NCBI GenBank assembly: GCA_019636195.1
Contig: JAHBYA010000018.1
Location: 1-64,000, forward strand
DNA from: Planctomycetota bacterium
GTDB taxonomy: Bacteria > Planctomycetota > UBA8742 > UBA2392
Length of the DNA stretch: 64,000 bases
Direction of reading: 5' to 3'
Shown here: positions 8,216 through 16,555 of the stretch, one piece after another
How the letters are laid out: the number at the start of each line of letters is the position of its first letter
Numbering within the stretch: position 1 is the stretch's first letter
Notes under the pieces: model-generated
The model's input: only the letters and a program-made list of their open reading frames with translations
Database searches by the model: none
What the model was told of the DNA's origin: nothing
Made by a program: the position numbers and the translations under genes

Positions 8216-9604
8216 ATGGACGCGGAGCTTGTGCGCGCAAACTTTGAGGCCGCCGGCCAGGGCCACGTGTTTGCCTTCTGGGACGAACTGGGCGAACGCG
8301 CCCGCCGCCGCCTGCTGCGTCAGTGTGAAGCAGTTGACTTGTCAAGACTAAGTGAACTGCGCGCCGCCATTGACGAGCTTAAAACACCCCGTGCCCGCAA
8401 CCTTTCGCCCGCGCCCGTCTTTGAGCTGTCAAATCGCGAGTTCCCCTATGCGCTTGCCGACGCCGCCCGCGCCGTTGCCCCGATCGGCGACAAGGCCCTG
8501 CGCGACGGCCACGTGGCTGTGCTGCTGGTTGCGGGCGGCCAGGGCACGCGGCTGGGCTTTGACGGGCCCAAGGGCTGCTACCCCGTGCTGCCGCTCAGCG
8601 GTATGACCCTGTTTGAAGTGTTTGCCCGCAAGATCCGGCGTGTAGGCACGGAGCATGGCCGCACGCCGCCGTTGTATGTGATGGTGGGCGGCCACAACGA
8701 AAGCGCGACCATCAACTTCTGGCAGGATCATGAGTTTTTCGGCCTCAGCCCGGACGACGTGAAGTTTTTCGCGCAGGGCGAAATGCCCGCGCTGGACGAA
8801 AACGGCAAACTGGTCATGGCCGCCAAAGACGCCCTGTTCACGGGCCCCGATGGCCACGGCGGCGTGCTGAATGCATTGCACGCCAAGGGCATGCTGGCCG
8901 ACATGCGCGCCCGCGGCGTCCGCTACGTCAGCTACATACAAGTTGACAACGCGCAAACGCCCGTGGCCGACGCTGCGTTTCTGGGCCTGCACATTGCGGA
9001 GGGCGCGGAAGTCAGCCTGAAGGTCGTGCGCAAGGAAGACCCCGACGAGAAAGTGGGCATATACTGCCTTGACGACGGCGTGCCCGGCATTGTCGAGTAC
9101 AGCGAGTTCAGTCCGGAGCAAAGCCGCGAACGCGACGGCGACGGCCTGCGCTACTGGGCGGGCAGCATTGCTGTGCACGCCTTCAGCGTCGATTTTCTGA
9201 ACCGGCTGGCCGACAACGGCACGGACCTGCCCCTGCACGCGGCGCACAAGAAAGTTCCGTGCATAGATCCGCAGGGCAATGTGATCGAGCCTGCACAGCC
9301 AAACGCCTGGAAATTTGAACGCTTCATCTTCGACACCATTCCGCTGGCCGGCAAAGTCAACTGCGTCGAGGTTCCGAGAGAGGAGCAGTTCCTGCCCGTC
9401 AAGAACGCGGACGGCCCCTACGGCCCGACAGGTTTTAAGCAGGCCTATCAGGACTACTTTGCAAGGGCAGTACAGGCCGCCACCGGCAAGCGCCCGCCCG
9501 CCATTGAAGTCGATCCAATGGCGGCCGAAAACGCCCGCGAGGTGATAGAGTTGGCTGCCAAAGCAAACTGGGACACCACCAAATCACTGCACATCAAACA
9601 ATAA
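8216..9604 (+). CDS. UDPGP type 1 family UDP-sugar pyrophosphorylase
   Basis: The 462-residue protein matches the eukaryote-like UDPGP/UAP family, with the nucleotide-binding signature AGGQGTRLG at 106-114 followed by FDGPKG. It continues with MVGGHNE, VDNAQTP (metal and UTP site region) and a C-terminal FERFIFD block. Such enzymes make UDP-glucose or UDP-N-acetylhexosamine from UTP and the sugar 1-phosphate, feeding cell-envelope polysaccharide. Substrate cannot be settled by reading, though the similarity to UDP-GlcNAc pyrophosphorylases is strong. The ATG at 8216 has an AGGA Shine-Dalgarno six bases upstream. A terminator hairpin follows directly. Confidence 0.88.
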   Translation: MDAELVRANFEAAGQGHVFAFWDELGERARRRLLRQCEAVDLSRLSELRAAIDELKTPRARNLSPAPVFELSNREFPYALADAARAVAPIGDKALRDGHVAVLLVAGGQGTRLGFDGPKGCYPVLPLSGMTLFEVFARKIRRVGTEHGRTPPLYVMVGGHNESATINFWQDHEFFGLSPDDVKFFAQGEMPALDENGKLVMAAKDALFTGPDGHGGVLNALHAKGMLADMRARGVRYVSYIQVDNAQTPVADAAFLGLHIAEGAEVSLKVVRKEDPDEKVGIYCLDDGVPGIVEYSEFSPEQSRERDGDGLRYWAGSIAVHAFSVDFLNRLADNGTDLPLHAAHKKVPCIDPQGNVIEPAQPNAWKFERFIFDTIPLAGKVNCVEVPREEQFLPVKNADGPYGPTGFKQAYQDYFARAVQAATGKRPPAIEVDPMAAENAREVIELAAKANWDTTKSLHIKQ

Positions 9605-9624
9605 CCCCGCGCATAAGCGCGGGG
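9605..9624 (+). terminator. Terminator hairpin after the pyrophosphorylase
   Basis: A perfect 8-bp GC stem (9605-9612 with 9617-9624) with an ATAA loop starts immediately after the TAA stop. The convergent gene ends 35 bp further on, so it may work for both strands. There is no strong U-run. Confidence 0.6.
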
Positions 9625-9658
9625 CAGAACTGCGGGCAGCTTCGCGGGCTAATGCCGG

Positions 9659-10309
9659 TCAGCGCACCTTGGGCTTCTTGCGCTTCTTCTTCTCGCCCTT
9701 TTGGGCGGCGGACTTCTGGGGCTTCTGGCGAAAACCGGGGCGGCCTGTGATCTCGGTGGCGTCCACAACCTTGCCGTCTTCGGTCAGCGCCGGCTTGCCG
9801 CCGGCCTTCTGGATCACGCTGGCTTGCTTGTAGCGCAGCATGATGTCCTGCATGCTTTCGCCCTGGTCAATCAGGTAGTGCAGGTCGCGCAGTTTTGTGC
9901 GCAGGCCCAGCCAGAAAAACACCAGCACCGCCGCGCACACCGCCGGGCCCGCGCTGCGCACAGCAAGGCTGCGGTAGCTGTCAAACTCTTCGGGACTGAA
10001 GGTGGTGCCGTAGCTGACAAACATGGCAAACACGATGGCCGCCGTGCTGATCAGGTTGGCCGTCAGGTCGTCGCGCAGAAACGCCATGAACATGAACGCG
10101 ACCAGCATCATCGGTATCGCGATCGGCAGCGTCAGCCACGGGCCGATGTTCACGAACACGCTGCTGATCTCAAGGATGCTGGGCAGGCACGCCACCGCCA
10201 TCAGCAGCACGCTGAAGATCATGGCTGTACGTTTTGCCTTGCGCGGGATGGGCTTTGGCTCGCGCCGACCTTCTTCGTCGCGCTCAAAGGTGGCGCTGGC
10301 TTTTGTCAT
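9659..10309 (-). CDS. Membrane protein of unknown function with basic tail
   Basis: The 216-residue protein has a charged N-terminus, about four membrane spans (near 29-50, 55-78, 84-104 and 120-142) and a cytoplasmic tail that ends in a dense Lys/Arg cluster, GEKKKRKKPKVR. I do not recognise the family. It lies 13 bp downstream of the NIF3 gene on the same strand and is probably cotranscribed. A GTG at 10351 would extend the frame and overlap NIF3; the ATG at 10309 is chosen because it follows the NIF3 stop. Confidence 0.7.
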   Translation of the reverse strand: MTKASATFERDEEGRREPKPIPRKAKRTAMIFSVLLMAVACLPSILEISSVFVNIGPWLTLPIAIPMMLVAFMFMAFLRDDLTANLISTAAIVFAMFVSYGTTFSPEEFDSYRSLAVRSAGPAVCAAVLVFFWLGLRTKLRDLHYLIDQGESMQDIMLRYKQASVIQKAGGKPALTEDGKVVDATEITGRPGFRQKPQKSAAQKGEKKKRKKPKVR

Positions 10310-10322
10310 TTGCCGCGCGAGC

Positions 10323-11423
10323 TTACGGGCGGCGCCAGAGTTCGGGTCCACGGTCGCTGACTTTCGTTTTCAGGTCTTTGTGCTGCTGGTTGATCAGCTT
10401 CGCCAGCTTCGGCCAGTGAAGTTGCTCAAGCGTATAATGGTCCGTCTCAACAAGCGCCATGCCCTTGTGCGCCGCGGCCAGCCCCAGGTGATGCTTGATC
10501 TCGGCGGTAATGTACACGTCAGCCCCGGCGCTTATGGCATTGGGCAGAAAATCCGCGCCAGCGCCGCTGCACAAGCCGACCTTGCGAATGGCCTTTGCAT
10601 CGTCGCCCAGCACTCGCGTCACCAGTATGCCCAGCCCCTGCACGCGCGTGATGAACTCGCGCAACGGCTCGGGCTGTTGCAGTTTGCCGACGCGCGCCAG
10701 GCCGGTGCCCTTTTCTTTGTTTTGAAGCGGGTACAGGTCGTAGGCGACTTCTTCGTAGGGGTGCGCGTCGGTCATCGCCCCGATCACGCGGCCCGCGATC
10801 TCGCGCCGCAGCAGCACCTCAAGGCGCAGCTCATTGGCTTTCTCGAGCTTGCCGGGCGTGCCGGTGAACGGGTTGGTGCGGCCTTCGATGCCGCGAAAAC
10901 TGCCTTCACCGGCGATGGCAAAGCTGCAATCTTCGTAGTCGCCGATCACGCCCGCGCCCTGCGCGCACATGGCGGCGCGCACCTTCTCGGCGTGGTCAGG
11001 CGGCACGAACACCGCCAGTTTGAAAAAGCGTTCATGGCCGCTATCGACCAGCGGCTTTACTTCGGTAAGCCCCAGCGCCTCGCACAGCGTGTCGTTCAAG
11101 CCGCCGACGGCGCTATCGAGGTTGGTGTGCAGGGCAACCAGGTTGATGCCGTGCTTGATGGCCTTGGCGATCAAACCGCCCTGAAGCTCGGCCACGTTGA
11201 CGCGCTTGATGGCCCGAAAGATCGGCGGGTGGTGCGTGACCAGCACGTTGCACTGCTCGGCGATGGCTTCGTCCAGCACGTCATGGGTCACATCCAGGCA
11301 GAACAACACACCCGTGACGTCGGCTTTGCTGTCGCCGACAATCAGGCCCACGTTGTCCCATTCTTCGGCGAGGGCAAACGGGTACAGGCGGTCAAAGAAA
11401 TCAACCAGAGTCGCAACCTTCAT
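10323..11423 (-). CDS. NIF3-like dinuclear metal-centre protein (long YqfO form)
   Basis: The 366-residue protein has both metal-binding NIF3 halves: EEWDNVGL and VTHHPPIF near the N-terminus and HTNLD in the middle. It has the roughly 100-residue central insert that marks the long YqfO form, which forms a PII/CutA1-like domain. Members are hexameric toroids with a two-metal site. Their function is still uncertain, with links to GTP cyclohydrolase I-like activity and to tRNA and nicotinate metabolism. The gene lies just upstream of a small membrane protein gene and is divergent from the triple-selenocysteine gene. Confidence 0.92.
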   Translation of the reverse strand: MKVATLVDFFDRLYPFALAEEWDNVGLIVGDSKADVTGVLFCLDVTHDVLDEAIAEQCNVLVTHHPPIFRAIKRVNVAELQGGLIAKAIKHGINLVALHTNLDSAVGGLNDTLCEALGLTEVKPLVDSGHERFFKLAVFVPPDHAEKVRAAMCAQGAGVIGDYEDCSFAIAGEGSFRGIEGRTNPFTGTPGKLEKANELRLEVLLRREIAGRVIGAMTDAHPYEEVAYDLYPLQNKEKGTGLARVGKLQQPEPLREFITRVQGLGILVTRVLGDDAKAIRKVGLCSGAGADFLPNAISAGADVYITAEIKHHLGLAAAHKGMALVETDHYTLEQLHWPKLAKLINQQHKDLKTKVSDRGPELWRRP

Positions 11424-11480
11424 GGCGCGGAGAATAGCACGGCCCAGCCGGGTGTTAGCAGGGAGGCAGGAAATTCAGCA

Positions 11481-11510
11481 TTGAGTCGGACTGCGTTCAC
11501 CTGCTAGGGT
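11481..11510 (+). promoter_or_regulatory. Possible promoter of the triple-Sec gene
   Basis: TTGAGT (11481-11486) and TAGGGT (11505-11510) are 18 bp apart. The -10-like box ends six bases before the ATG at 11517, so a transcript from here would be almost leaderless. The same bases (AGGG) could instead act as a weak Shine-Dalgarno. The signal is weak. Confidence 0.25.
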
Positions 11511-11516
11511 AGCTGT

Positions 11517-12272
11517 ATGAAGTCCGCTCTGCTGCTGATCACGACGTGGTGCCTGTTGCTGGCGGCTTGCACGCCATCGGCGAACAATCTCAGTTCGGGC
11601 CCGGCAAGTATCGGCCATTCCAACCAGTCACAACCTACTGCGAATGCGCCGGAACTGCCGCGAACTGCGACGGTCTGGATTCATGTCGATGGCATGACCA
11701 AAGTGCAGGGCATCACGTGAGCCGGCTGACCGAACGCGGTCCAGTCAGCCCTGGAAGGGCTGCAAGGCATCGAAGGACTTGAGGCAGACCTGGCGCGCGA
11801 TCTGTTTCATGTGCGCTATGACCCGGCGCGTGTCGGCGTAGAGGCCATGTTCGCGGCCATTGAGCGCGAGGGCTTCAAGGGCAGAGTTGTCCCAGCCCCG
11901 ACATCGCTCAGGCCGGAAGGCCTCAAGCTGGACGTTGCAACGCTGCCAGCCGACCTGAAGCAGTTGTTTGCAGACGCCGCTGCGCAGGATCGGCGCGTGC
12001 TGGTTGACATTCACGGCCCTGGCTGAGCGCCCTGCGTGCGCATGGAACGCGTGACGTTCCCCAGTGAAGCTGTACAAGCAGTCATGAGGCAGAGTTACGT
12101 GCGTCGCCTGCTGGACCTTGACAAGGACAGGTCTTCGAGCGAGCTGTTCAAGCCCGAGGCGATTCCGGTGTCTATCGTTCTGGATGCTTCGGGCCGCGAA
12201 GTTGACCGCAAGGTCGGCTTTATCGCGCCCGACGAGTTCGCGGCGTGGCTGCGCGAGTGCCTTTCGCACTAG
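11517..12272 (+). CDS. Triple-selenocysteine lipoprotein: HMA domain plus thioredoxin domain
   Basis: One frame runs from ATG 11517 to TAG 12270-12272, interrupted only by three TGA codons (11718, 11727, 12024). Read as Sec, it gives 251 residues with U68, U71 and U170. Residues 1-18 are a lipoprotein signal with lipobox LLAAC. Residues about 51-122 align with MerP/HMA domains: GM at 59-60, then U-A-G-U-P where homologues have CxxCP, with six extra residues between. Residues about 140-251 are a thioredoxin fold with GPG-U-A-P-C at 167-173 and the cis-Pro at 217. All three TGAs fall on active or metal-binding Cys positions, and the sequence between them stays domain-like. It should bind a soft metal and carry out redox at the membrane surface. 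A pseudogene is the alternative, but it would not place only TGA at exactly these sites. Confidence 0.88.
11746..11762 (+). promoter_or_regulatory. Candidate SECIS hairpin for U68 and U71
   Basis: A perfect 7-bp stem (11746-11752 with 11756-11762) has a GGA apical loop. The loop begins 23 nt after the second UGA and 32 nt after the first, and a G is its first base. These fit the general bacterial SECIS rules of a hairpin within about 16-37 nt and a G in the first two loop positions. One hairpin could serve both codons. Confidence 0.6.
12044..12060 (+). promoter_or_regulatory. Candidate SECIS hairpin for U170
   Basis: A perfect 6-bp stem (12044-12049 with 12055-12060) closes a CGUGA loop. The loop starts 23 nt after the UGA at 12024-12026 and has G as its second base. 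The same loop sequence appears in the hairpin of the second selenoprotein at 22645-22659. Confidence 0.6.
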
Positions 12273-13480
12273 ACTGCCGCACCGGGACGAAGTCGGCGCG
12301 CAAAGGCGATCATCCACAGGGTGCCAGCCGCGCCAAAGGCGGCTGGTACCAGAAACGCGCCCTTCATGAAGCCCGCCGCCAGCAACAGGCCGACGCCGAT
12401 GCTGGAAATCATGTCGCCGACGGCGTTGGCGGTCGCCAGCACGCCAAGGCCAAGGCTGCGTTGATCCTGCGGCAGCATTTCGGCGACAGCGGCCTTCTCA
12501 ATCGTTTCCTGAATCGCGATGTAGATGCCGGACAGTGCAATCGCCCCGACCAGCAGCCCCGTCAACCCATGTGAAAGCGCTAGCATGACGTTCGTCGCCA
12601 CGCCAAGGCCGTAGCCGAGAATCAGTACGTAAACCTTCGGTCGTCGGTCGCCCAGCCAGCCCGCGGGGTACGCGGCCAGCGCACTGATCACATTGTGCGC
12701 GGCGTACAACAGCACAGCTAATGAGATCGCGCCCGGCGCTGAGCCCGAAGCTTCGCCGAAGGCAGCGGCAGCAAGGAAGATCAGGAACGTGCGGGAAAAG
12801 TCCCCCACGCCGAAGATGCCGACGCCCGCCGTGAACAGCCAGAACTTCCCGGGCAGCCGCCTGGAAGCCGGCTTGACGACAGGTTCGGAGGCGGCGGCCA
12901 ACCGGTCGCGCGTCATACTGAAGAAAGAAGCCGCCGCCAGCGTTGCCGGGATAATGCTGAGCAGAATGACCGTGCGAAAGTCCACGCCCTGCCAGATTAG
13001 CAACGCCGCAACAAGCGGGCCCGCGACGGCGCCCAGCATGTCGGCTGCGCGCTCAACGCCGTATGCACGCCCGAAGTACCGCGGCTCAACTTCGTCGGCC
13101 AGCATGAAGTCCCGCAGCGGGCCACGAAAGCCGCGCCCCACCCACGCCGCGCTGCGCGCCGACGCCATGGCCGCCACGCTTTGTGTCAGCGCAATTGCTG
13201 CTGTCCCCAGCGCCGTGACAACAAAGCCTAGTGTGGCCAGCGGCCGCTTTCTGCGAACGTGGTGGCCCACCCAGCCGCCGGCAAACTTGGACAAGCTGTA
13301 CAAAAGGTCGGCCAGGCCTTCGATGAAGCCCAGCGCGGCGGCGGTAGCCCCGACAGCAACGAGGTACATGGGCAGGGTGGCAGTGGCCATTTCGTGGCCG
13401 AAGTCTGACAGGAACGTCGCCAGCACGATGCCAAGCACGCCGCGAGTGACCCAATGCCCCTTTGCTGGCTGTGCCGTCAT
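12269..13480 (-). CDS. MFS transporter
   Basis: The 403-residue protein has about 12 hydrophobic spans and the major-facilitator layout. The loop after span 2 reads GWVGHHVRRKRP, a variant of the GxxxDRxGRR motif, and a repeat in the second half reads GWLGDRRPK. Similar MFS_1 proteins export drugs or metal complexes. It ends with a four-base overlap against the triple-Sec gene on the other strand. Its start is divergent from modE, and the ModE box lies between them, so molybdate-linked control is possible. Substrate unknown. Confidence 0.88.
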   Translation of the reverse strand: MTAQPAKGHWVTRGVLGIVLATFLSDFGHEMATATLPMYLVAVGATAAALGFIEGLADLLYSLSKFAGGWVGHHVRRKRPLATLGFVVTALGTAAIALTQSVAAMASARSAAWVGRGFRGPLRDFMLADEVEPRYFGRAYGVERAADMLGAVAGPLVAALLIWQGVDFRTVILLSIIPATLAAASFFSMTRDRLAAASEPVVKPASRRLPGKFWLFTAGVGIFGVGDFSRTFLIFLAAAAFGEASGSAPGAISLAVLLYAAHNVISALAAYPAGWLGDRRPKVYVLILGYGLGVATNVMLALSHGLTGLLVGAIALSGIYIAIQETIEKAAVAEMLPQDQRSLGLGVLATANAVGDMISSIGVGLLLAAGFMKGAFLVPAAFGAAGTLWMIAFARRLRPGAAV

Positions 13481-13529
13481 GCCGGACCCCGGACTTCTGC
13501 CGCCCCGCGACCAGGGCAGTCTGCTTCCC

Positions 13530-13553
13530 CGTTATGTAGAAGTGTATATAACG
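13530..13553. promoter_or_regulatory. ModE-box operator
   Basis: Two 9-bp arms, CGTTATGTA and TATATAACG, are separated by 6 bp and pair at 8 of 9 positions. The right arm matches the known ModE half-site TATATAACG exactly. The box is 29 bp upstream of modE and 50 bp upstream of the divergent MFS gene. Confidence 0.8.
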
Positions 13554-13581
13554 CTGGCTCGCAAGGTCGAGGAGCCTGGAC

Positions 13582-13953
13582 ATGCCCGGACGCAAACCAC
13601 TCCTCAAACTGCGCATGCGCCTGATGCTGGGCGATGAGATTGCTTTGGGCCCCGGCAAGGCGGACCTGCTTGAGGGCATCGCCGAGACAGGCTCCATTGC
13701 CGCTGCGGGCCGCGCGTTGGACATGAGCTACAAACGGGCGTGGATGCTGGTCGAGACCATGAACCGCTGCTTCAGAAACCCGCTGGTCAAGGCCGGTCGC
13801 GGCGGGCGGCAGGGCGGCGGGGCGATACTCACGGTACAGGGCCGCAAGGTGCTGGATGCCTACCGGCGCATGGAAAAGCAGGCCGACAAGGCTGTCGCCG
13901 CCGAGATGCGCACACTTCAACGCATGCTGCGCGATATTTCCGGTAAACAATAA
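13582..13953 (+). CDS. modE: ModE-type molybdate-responsive regulator, DNA-binding domain only
   Basis: The 123-residue protein matches the N-terminal winged helix-turn-helix of ModE: ETGSIAAAGRALDMSYKRAW, then a GGRQGGG wing and LTVQGRKVL. Full-length ModE adds two C-terminal TOBE/MOP domains that bind molybdate; these are missing here, as in the short ModE-like family. Molybdate sensing must come from elsewhere, or it acts as a constitutive repressor. It is the first gene of the modE-modABC unit, 74 bp before modA, and a ModE box lies just upstream. A GGAG ribosome site precedes the ATG at 13582. Confidence 0.88.
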   Translation: MPGRKPLLKLRMRLMLGDEIALGPGKADLLEGIAETGSIAAAGRALDMSYKRAWMLVETMNRCFRNPLVKAGRGGRQGGGAILTVQGRKVLDAYRRMEKQADKAVAAEMRTLQRMLRDISGKQ

Positions 13954-14027
13954 CGCTTGCCCGCGCCGGACTTTTGATTAAAGTACGCGATGTGTTTGAC
14001 CGTACATATTGCCGGCAAGGGATCATC

Positions 14028-14819
14028 ATGCGTGCCATCCTGCTGTTCGCCCTCGCCCTGCTGGCCCTTGCCGCCTGCGGCACAGGGGCAGCCAATTCGC
14101 CGGCAAACAAGCGCCCGCTGGCTGTGGCCGCAGCCGCGGACCTGAAGTTTGCCCTGGACGACGTTGTGGCCAGGTTCGAGGCTGATCACCCCGACGTGGA
14201 CGTACGGGTGACCTACGGCTCGTCCGGCACCTTTCACGCGCAGCTCACGCAGAAAGCTCCCTTTGACCTGTATTTCTCGGCTGACATCGACTATCCCCAG
14301 AAACTCGTTGAAGCGGGCGTGGCCGACAAGGACACGCAGTTCGAGTACGCCGTCGGTCGCATCGTGATCTGGGTGCCCAACAAGAGCCCCATCGACGTGG
14401 GCAATCTCAGGCACGAGGCGCTGCTGCATCCGTCAGTCCGCAAGGTCGCGATCGCCAACCCCGTGCACGCCCCGTATGGCCGCGCCGCGGAAGCCGCCAT
14501 GCGCGACCTTGGCGTTTACGACCGGGTGAAAGACAGGCTGGTGCTGGGCGAGAACATTGCGCAGACGGCCCAGTTCATTGACACAGGGGCAGCGAACATC
14601 GGCATTATCGCGCTGTCGCTGGCGATTGCGCCGCAGATGAAAGACAAAGGCAAGTTCTGGGAGATTCCGCTGAAGCACTTCCCGCGCATGTTACAGGGTG
14701 GAGTGACTCCCAAACACGCCAGAAACCCGGCTGATGCAAAGTTGCTGCGAGACTACGTGACTTCCGAGGCCGGCCGTGCGATTCTGCGGCAGTACGGTTT
14801 CTACATGCCGGAAGACTGA
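14028..14819 (+). CDS. modA: Molybdate ABC transporter substrate-binding lipoprotein
   Basis: The 263-residue protein has a lipobox ending LALAAC with Cys at 17, then a type II periplasmic-binding fold starting LAVAAAADLKFALDDV. VTYGSSGTFHAQL and APFDLYFSAD are the oxyanion-binding loops typical of ModA. It binds molybdate or tungstate and delivers it to ModB. The ATG at 14028 has AAGGGA upstream and a good signal sequence; the open frame further upstream lacks one. Its stop overlaps the modB start (TGATG). Confidence 0.92.
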   Translation: MRAILLFALALLALAACGTGAANSPANKRPLAVAAAADLKFALDDVVARFEADHPDVDVRVTYGSSGTFHAQLTQKAPFDLYFSADIDYPQKLVEAGVADKDTQFEYAVGRIVIWVPNKSPIDVGNLRHEALLHPSVRKVAIANPVHAPYGRAAEAAMRDLGVYDRVKDRLVLGENIAQTAQFIDTGAANIGIIALSLAIAPQMKDKGKFWEIPLKHFPRMLQGGVTPKHARNPADAKLLRDYVTSEAGRAILRQYGFYMPED

Positions 14820-15481
14820 TGGACTGGCAGGCAATCACCCTTACCGCAAAGCTGGCGGGCATCACGACGCTGATTCTCGCCGTGTTTGGTGTTCCGCTGG
14901 CGTGGTGGCTTGCCCGCGCCCGCAAACGCTACACACTTGTCGTCGACGCGCTGGTCGGGCTGCCGATGGTGCTGCCGCCGACCGTGCTGGGCTTTTACGT
15001 GCTTGTGGCGCTGGGGCCGAACAGCCCGCTGGGTAGCCTGTACGAAGGCATCGCCGGGCACATTCTGCCGTTCACGTTTGAGAGCCTGGTGATTGCCAGT
15101 GTGCTGTACAGCCTGCCCTTTGCTGTGCGCCCCTTTACCGCGGCGTTTGCGGCGGTGGACGGGCGATTGCTGGACGTGTCGCGCAGCCTCGGGCGCGGCC
15201 CGCTGTACACGTTTACACGCGTGGCATTGCCGCTCTCGGCGCCCGGCGTGGTCAGCGGGCTGGTGCTGGCCTTTGTGCACACCGTCGGCGAGTTCGGGGT
15301 GGTGTTGATGGTCGGTGGCAGCATTGCCGGCGAGACTCGCACGATCAGCATCAGCCTGTACGACGACGTACAGTCGCTGGACTACGCGCGCGCCCACGAA
15401 ACGGCGGCGGCCCTGCTGGCGTTTTCGTTTGTCGCGCTGTGCGTTACATACGCGCTGCAACCAAAGGGGCGGCAACTGTGA
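14819..15481 (+). CDS. modB: Molybdate ABC transporter permease
   Basis: The 220-residue inner-membrane protein has about five or six spans and the cytoplasmic EAA-like loop DVSRSLGRGPLYTFTRVALP, which docks onto ModC. VLPPTVLGFYVL and VGEFGVVLMVGG are typical ModB segments. It is translationally coupled to modA upstream and modC downstream, as both junctions overlap. Confidence 0.93.
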   Translation: MDWQAITLTAKLAGITTLILAVFGVPLAWWLARARKRYTLVVDALVGLPMVLPPTVLGFYVLVALGPNSPLGSLYEGIAGHILPFTFESLVIASVLYSLPFAVRPFTAAFAAVDGRLLDVSRSLGRGPLYTFTRVALPLSAPGVVSGLVLAFVHTVGEFGVVLMVGGSIAGETRTISISLYDDVQSLDYARAHETAAALLAFSFVALCVTYALQPKGRQL

Positions 15482-16554
15482 TGCTTGAGGCCCGCATCGT
15501 CCACAAGCAGGGGCGCTTCACGCTGGACGTGAAGCTTGAAAGCACGGGCCCCGTGCTGGGCGTGTTCGGCGCCAGCGGCTGCGGCAAGTCAACCTTGCTG
15601 CACTGCATCGCGGGCCTGATCAAGCCGCGTGAGGCCCGCATCGACGTGCGCACGCGCACCGTGTGCAACCGCCCCGGCGGCAGCTGGGTGCCGCCCGAGC
15701 GCCGCAAGTGTGCGCTGGTGACCCAGGAGCCGCTGCTGTTCCCGCACCTGAGCGTGCGCGCAAACCTGGCCTTCGCCCCCGGCGCGGGCAGCGAGCTGGA
15801 AAGCGACACCGGCCGGAAGATCGTAAGTGTGCTGCGCCTCGAGCCGCTGCTCGAGCGCGGCGTGAACAAGCTGTCGGGCGGTGAAAAGCAGCGCGTGGCC
15901 CTGGGCCGCGCGCTGTTAAGCCGCCCCGAGCTGCTGCTGCTGGACGAACCCTCCAGCAGCCTGGACGCCAACCTTTCCCGTGACGTGCTGTCATTGCTGC
16001 TGCGGGTCAAGCATGACCTGAAGGTGCCGATGGTGTTCGTGACGCACAAGGCGCCTGAGCTGCTGGCACTGGCCGACGATTGCGTAGTGCTGGACCATGG
16101 GCGCGTGGTCGCGCACGGCCCGCCCATTGAGGTACTGCGCAAGCCCCGCGCCATCGGCGTCGCGAACCTGGTCGGCGTGGACAACCTGCTGCGCTTGCCC
16201 GTGTTACGCCACGACGAAGAAGGCGGCGTGACGCTGCTTGATTTGGGCAATGATCGCCTGCTGGCATCACGGCTGGGGGCCGCGCCGCCGGGCAGGAGCA
16301 TCAATGTCGGCCTGTACGCCGATGAAGTAATGCTGTGCCTGGAAAAACCGCCGGGCCTCAGCGCCCGCAACGCTTTGCCGTGCGACGTTGTCAGCCTTGA
16401 ACACATCGGCCACGAGGTGCTGGTGGAGCTCAAGGCAGGCCTGCACAGCCTGCGCGCCAAGCTCACGCCGGCTGCCGCCAAAGAGTTGCAGTTGCAGCCC
16501 GGCAGCCACGTCGTAGCCTTGATCAAGACGGCGGCGATCCACGTGCTGGAGTAG
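15481..16554 (+). CDS. modC: Molybdate ABC transporter ATP-binding protein
   Basis: The 357-residue protein has Walker A GASGCGKST, the signature LSGGEKQRVALGRAL and Walker B LLLLDEPSSSLD. A C-terminal MOP/TOBE-like region (about 290-357, ISINVGLYADEVML-like context) can bind oxyanion and give feedback inhibition. It powers uptake through ModB. The ATG at 15481 overlaps the modB stop. The next small membrane gene starts one base after its stop, so it is likely part of the same operon. Confidence 0.92.
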   Translation: MLEARIVHKQGRFTLDVKLESTGPVLGVFGASGCGKSTLLHCIAGLIKPREARIDVRTRTVCNRPGGSWVPPERRKCALVTQEPLLFPHLSVRANLAFAPGAGSELESDTGRKIVSVLRLEPLLERGVNKLSGGEKQRVALGRALLSRPELLLLDEPSSSLDANLSRDVLSLLLRVKHDLKVPMVFVTHKAPELLALADDCVVLDHGRVVAHGPPIEVLRKPRAIGVANLVGVDNLLRLPVLRHDEEGGVTLLDLGNDRLLASRLGAAPPGRSINVGLYADEVMLCLEKPPGLSARNALPCDVVSLEHIGHEVLVELKAGLHSLRAKLTPAAAKELQLQPGSHVVALIKTAAIHVLE

Positions 16555-16555
16555 C

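Noticed and set aside
11724..11750. Stem GGCTGAC/GTCAGCC as the SECIS for U68.
   Set aside because: The apical loop begins only about 10-12 nt after the first UGA, closer than bacterial SECIS elements usually are. It also contains the second UGA. The hairpin at 11746-11762 fits better.
11517..12272. Reading the triple-TGA region as three separate small genes or as a pseudogene.
   Set aside because: All three pieces are in one frame, with no TAA/TAG or frameshift between them. The TGAs fall exactly on metal/active-site Cys positions, and the domain sequence stays intact across them.
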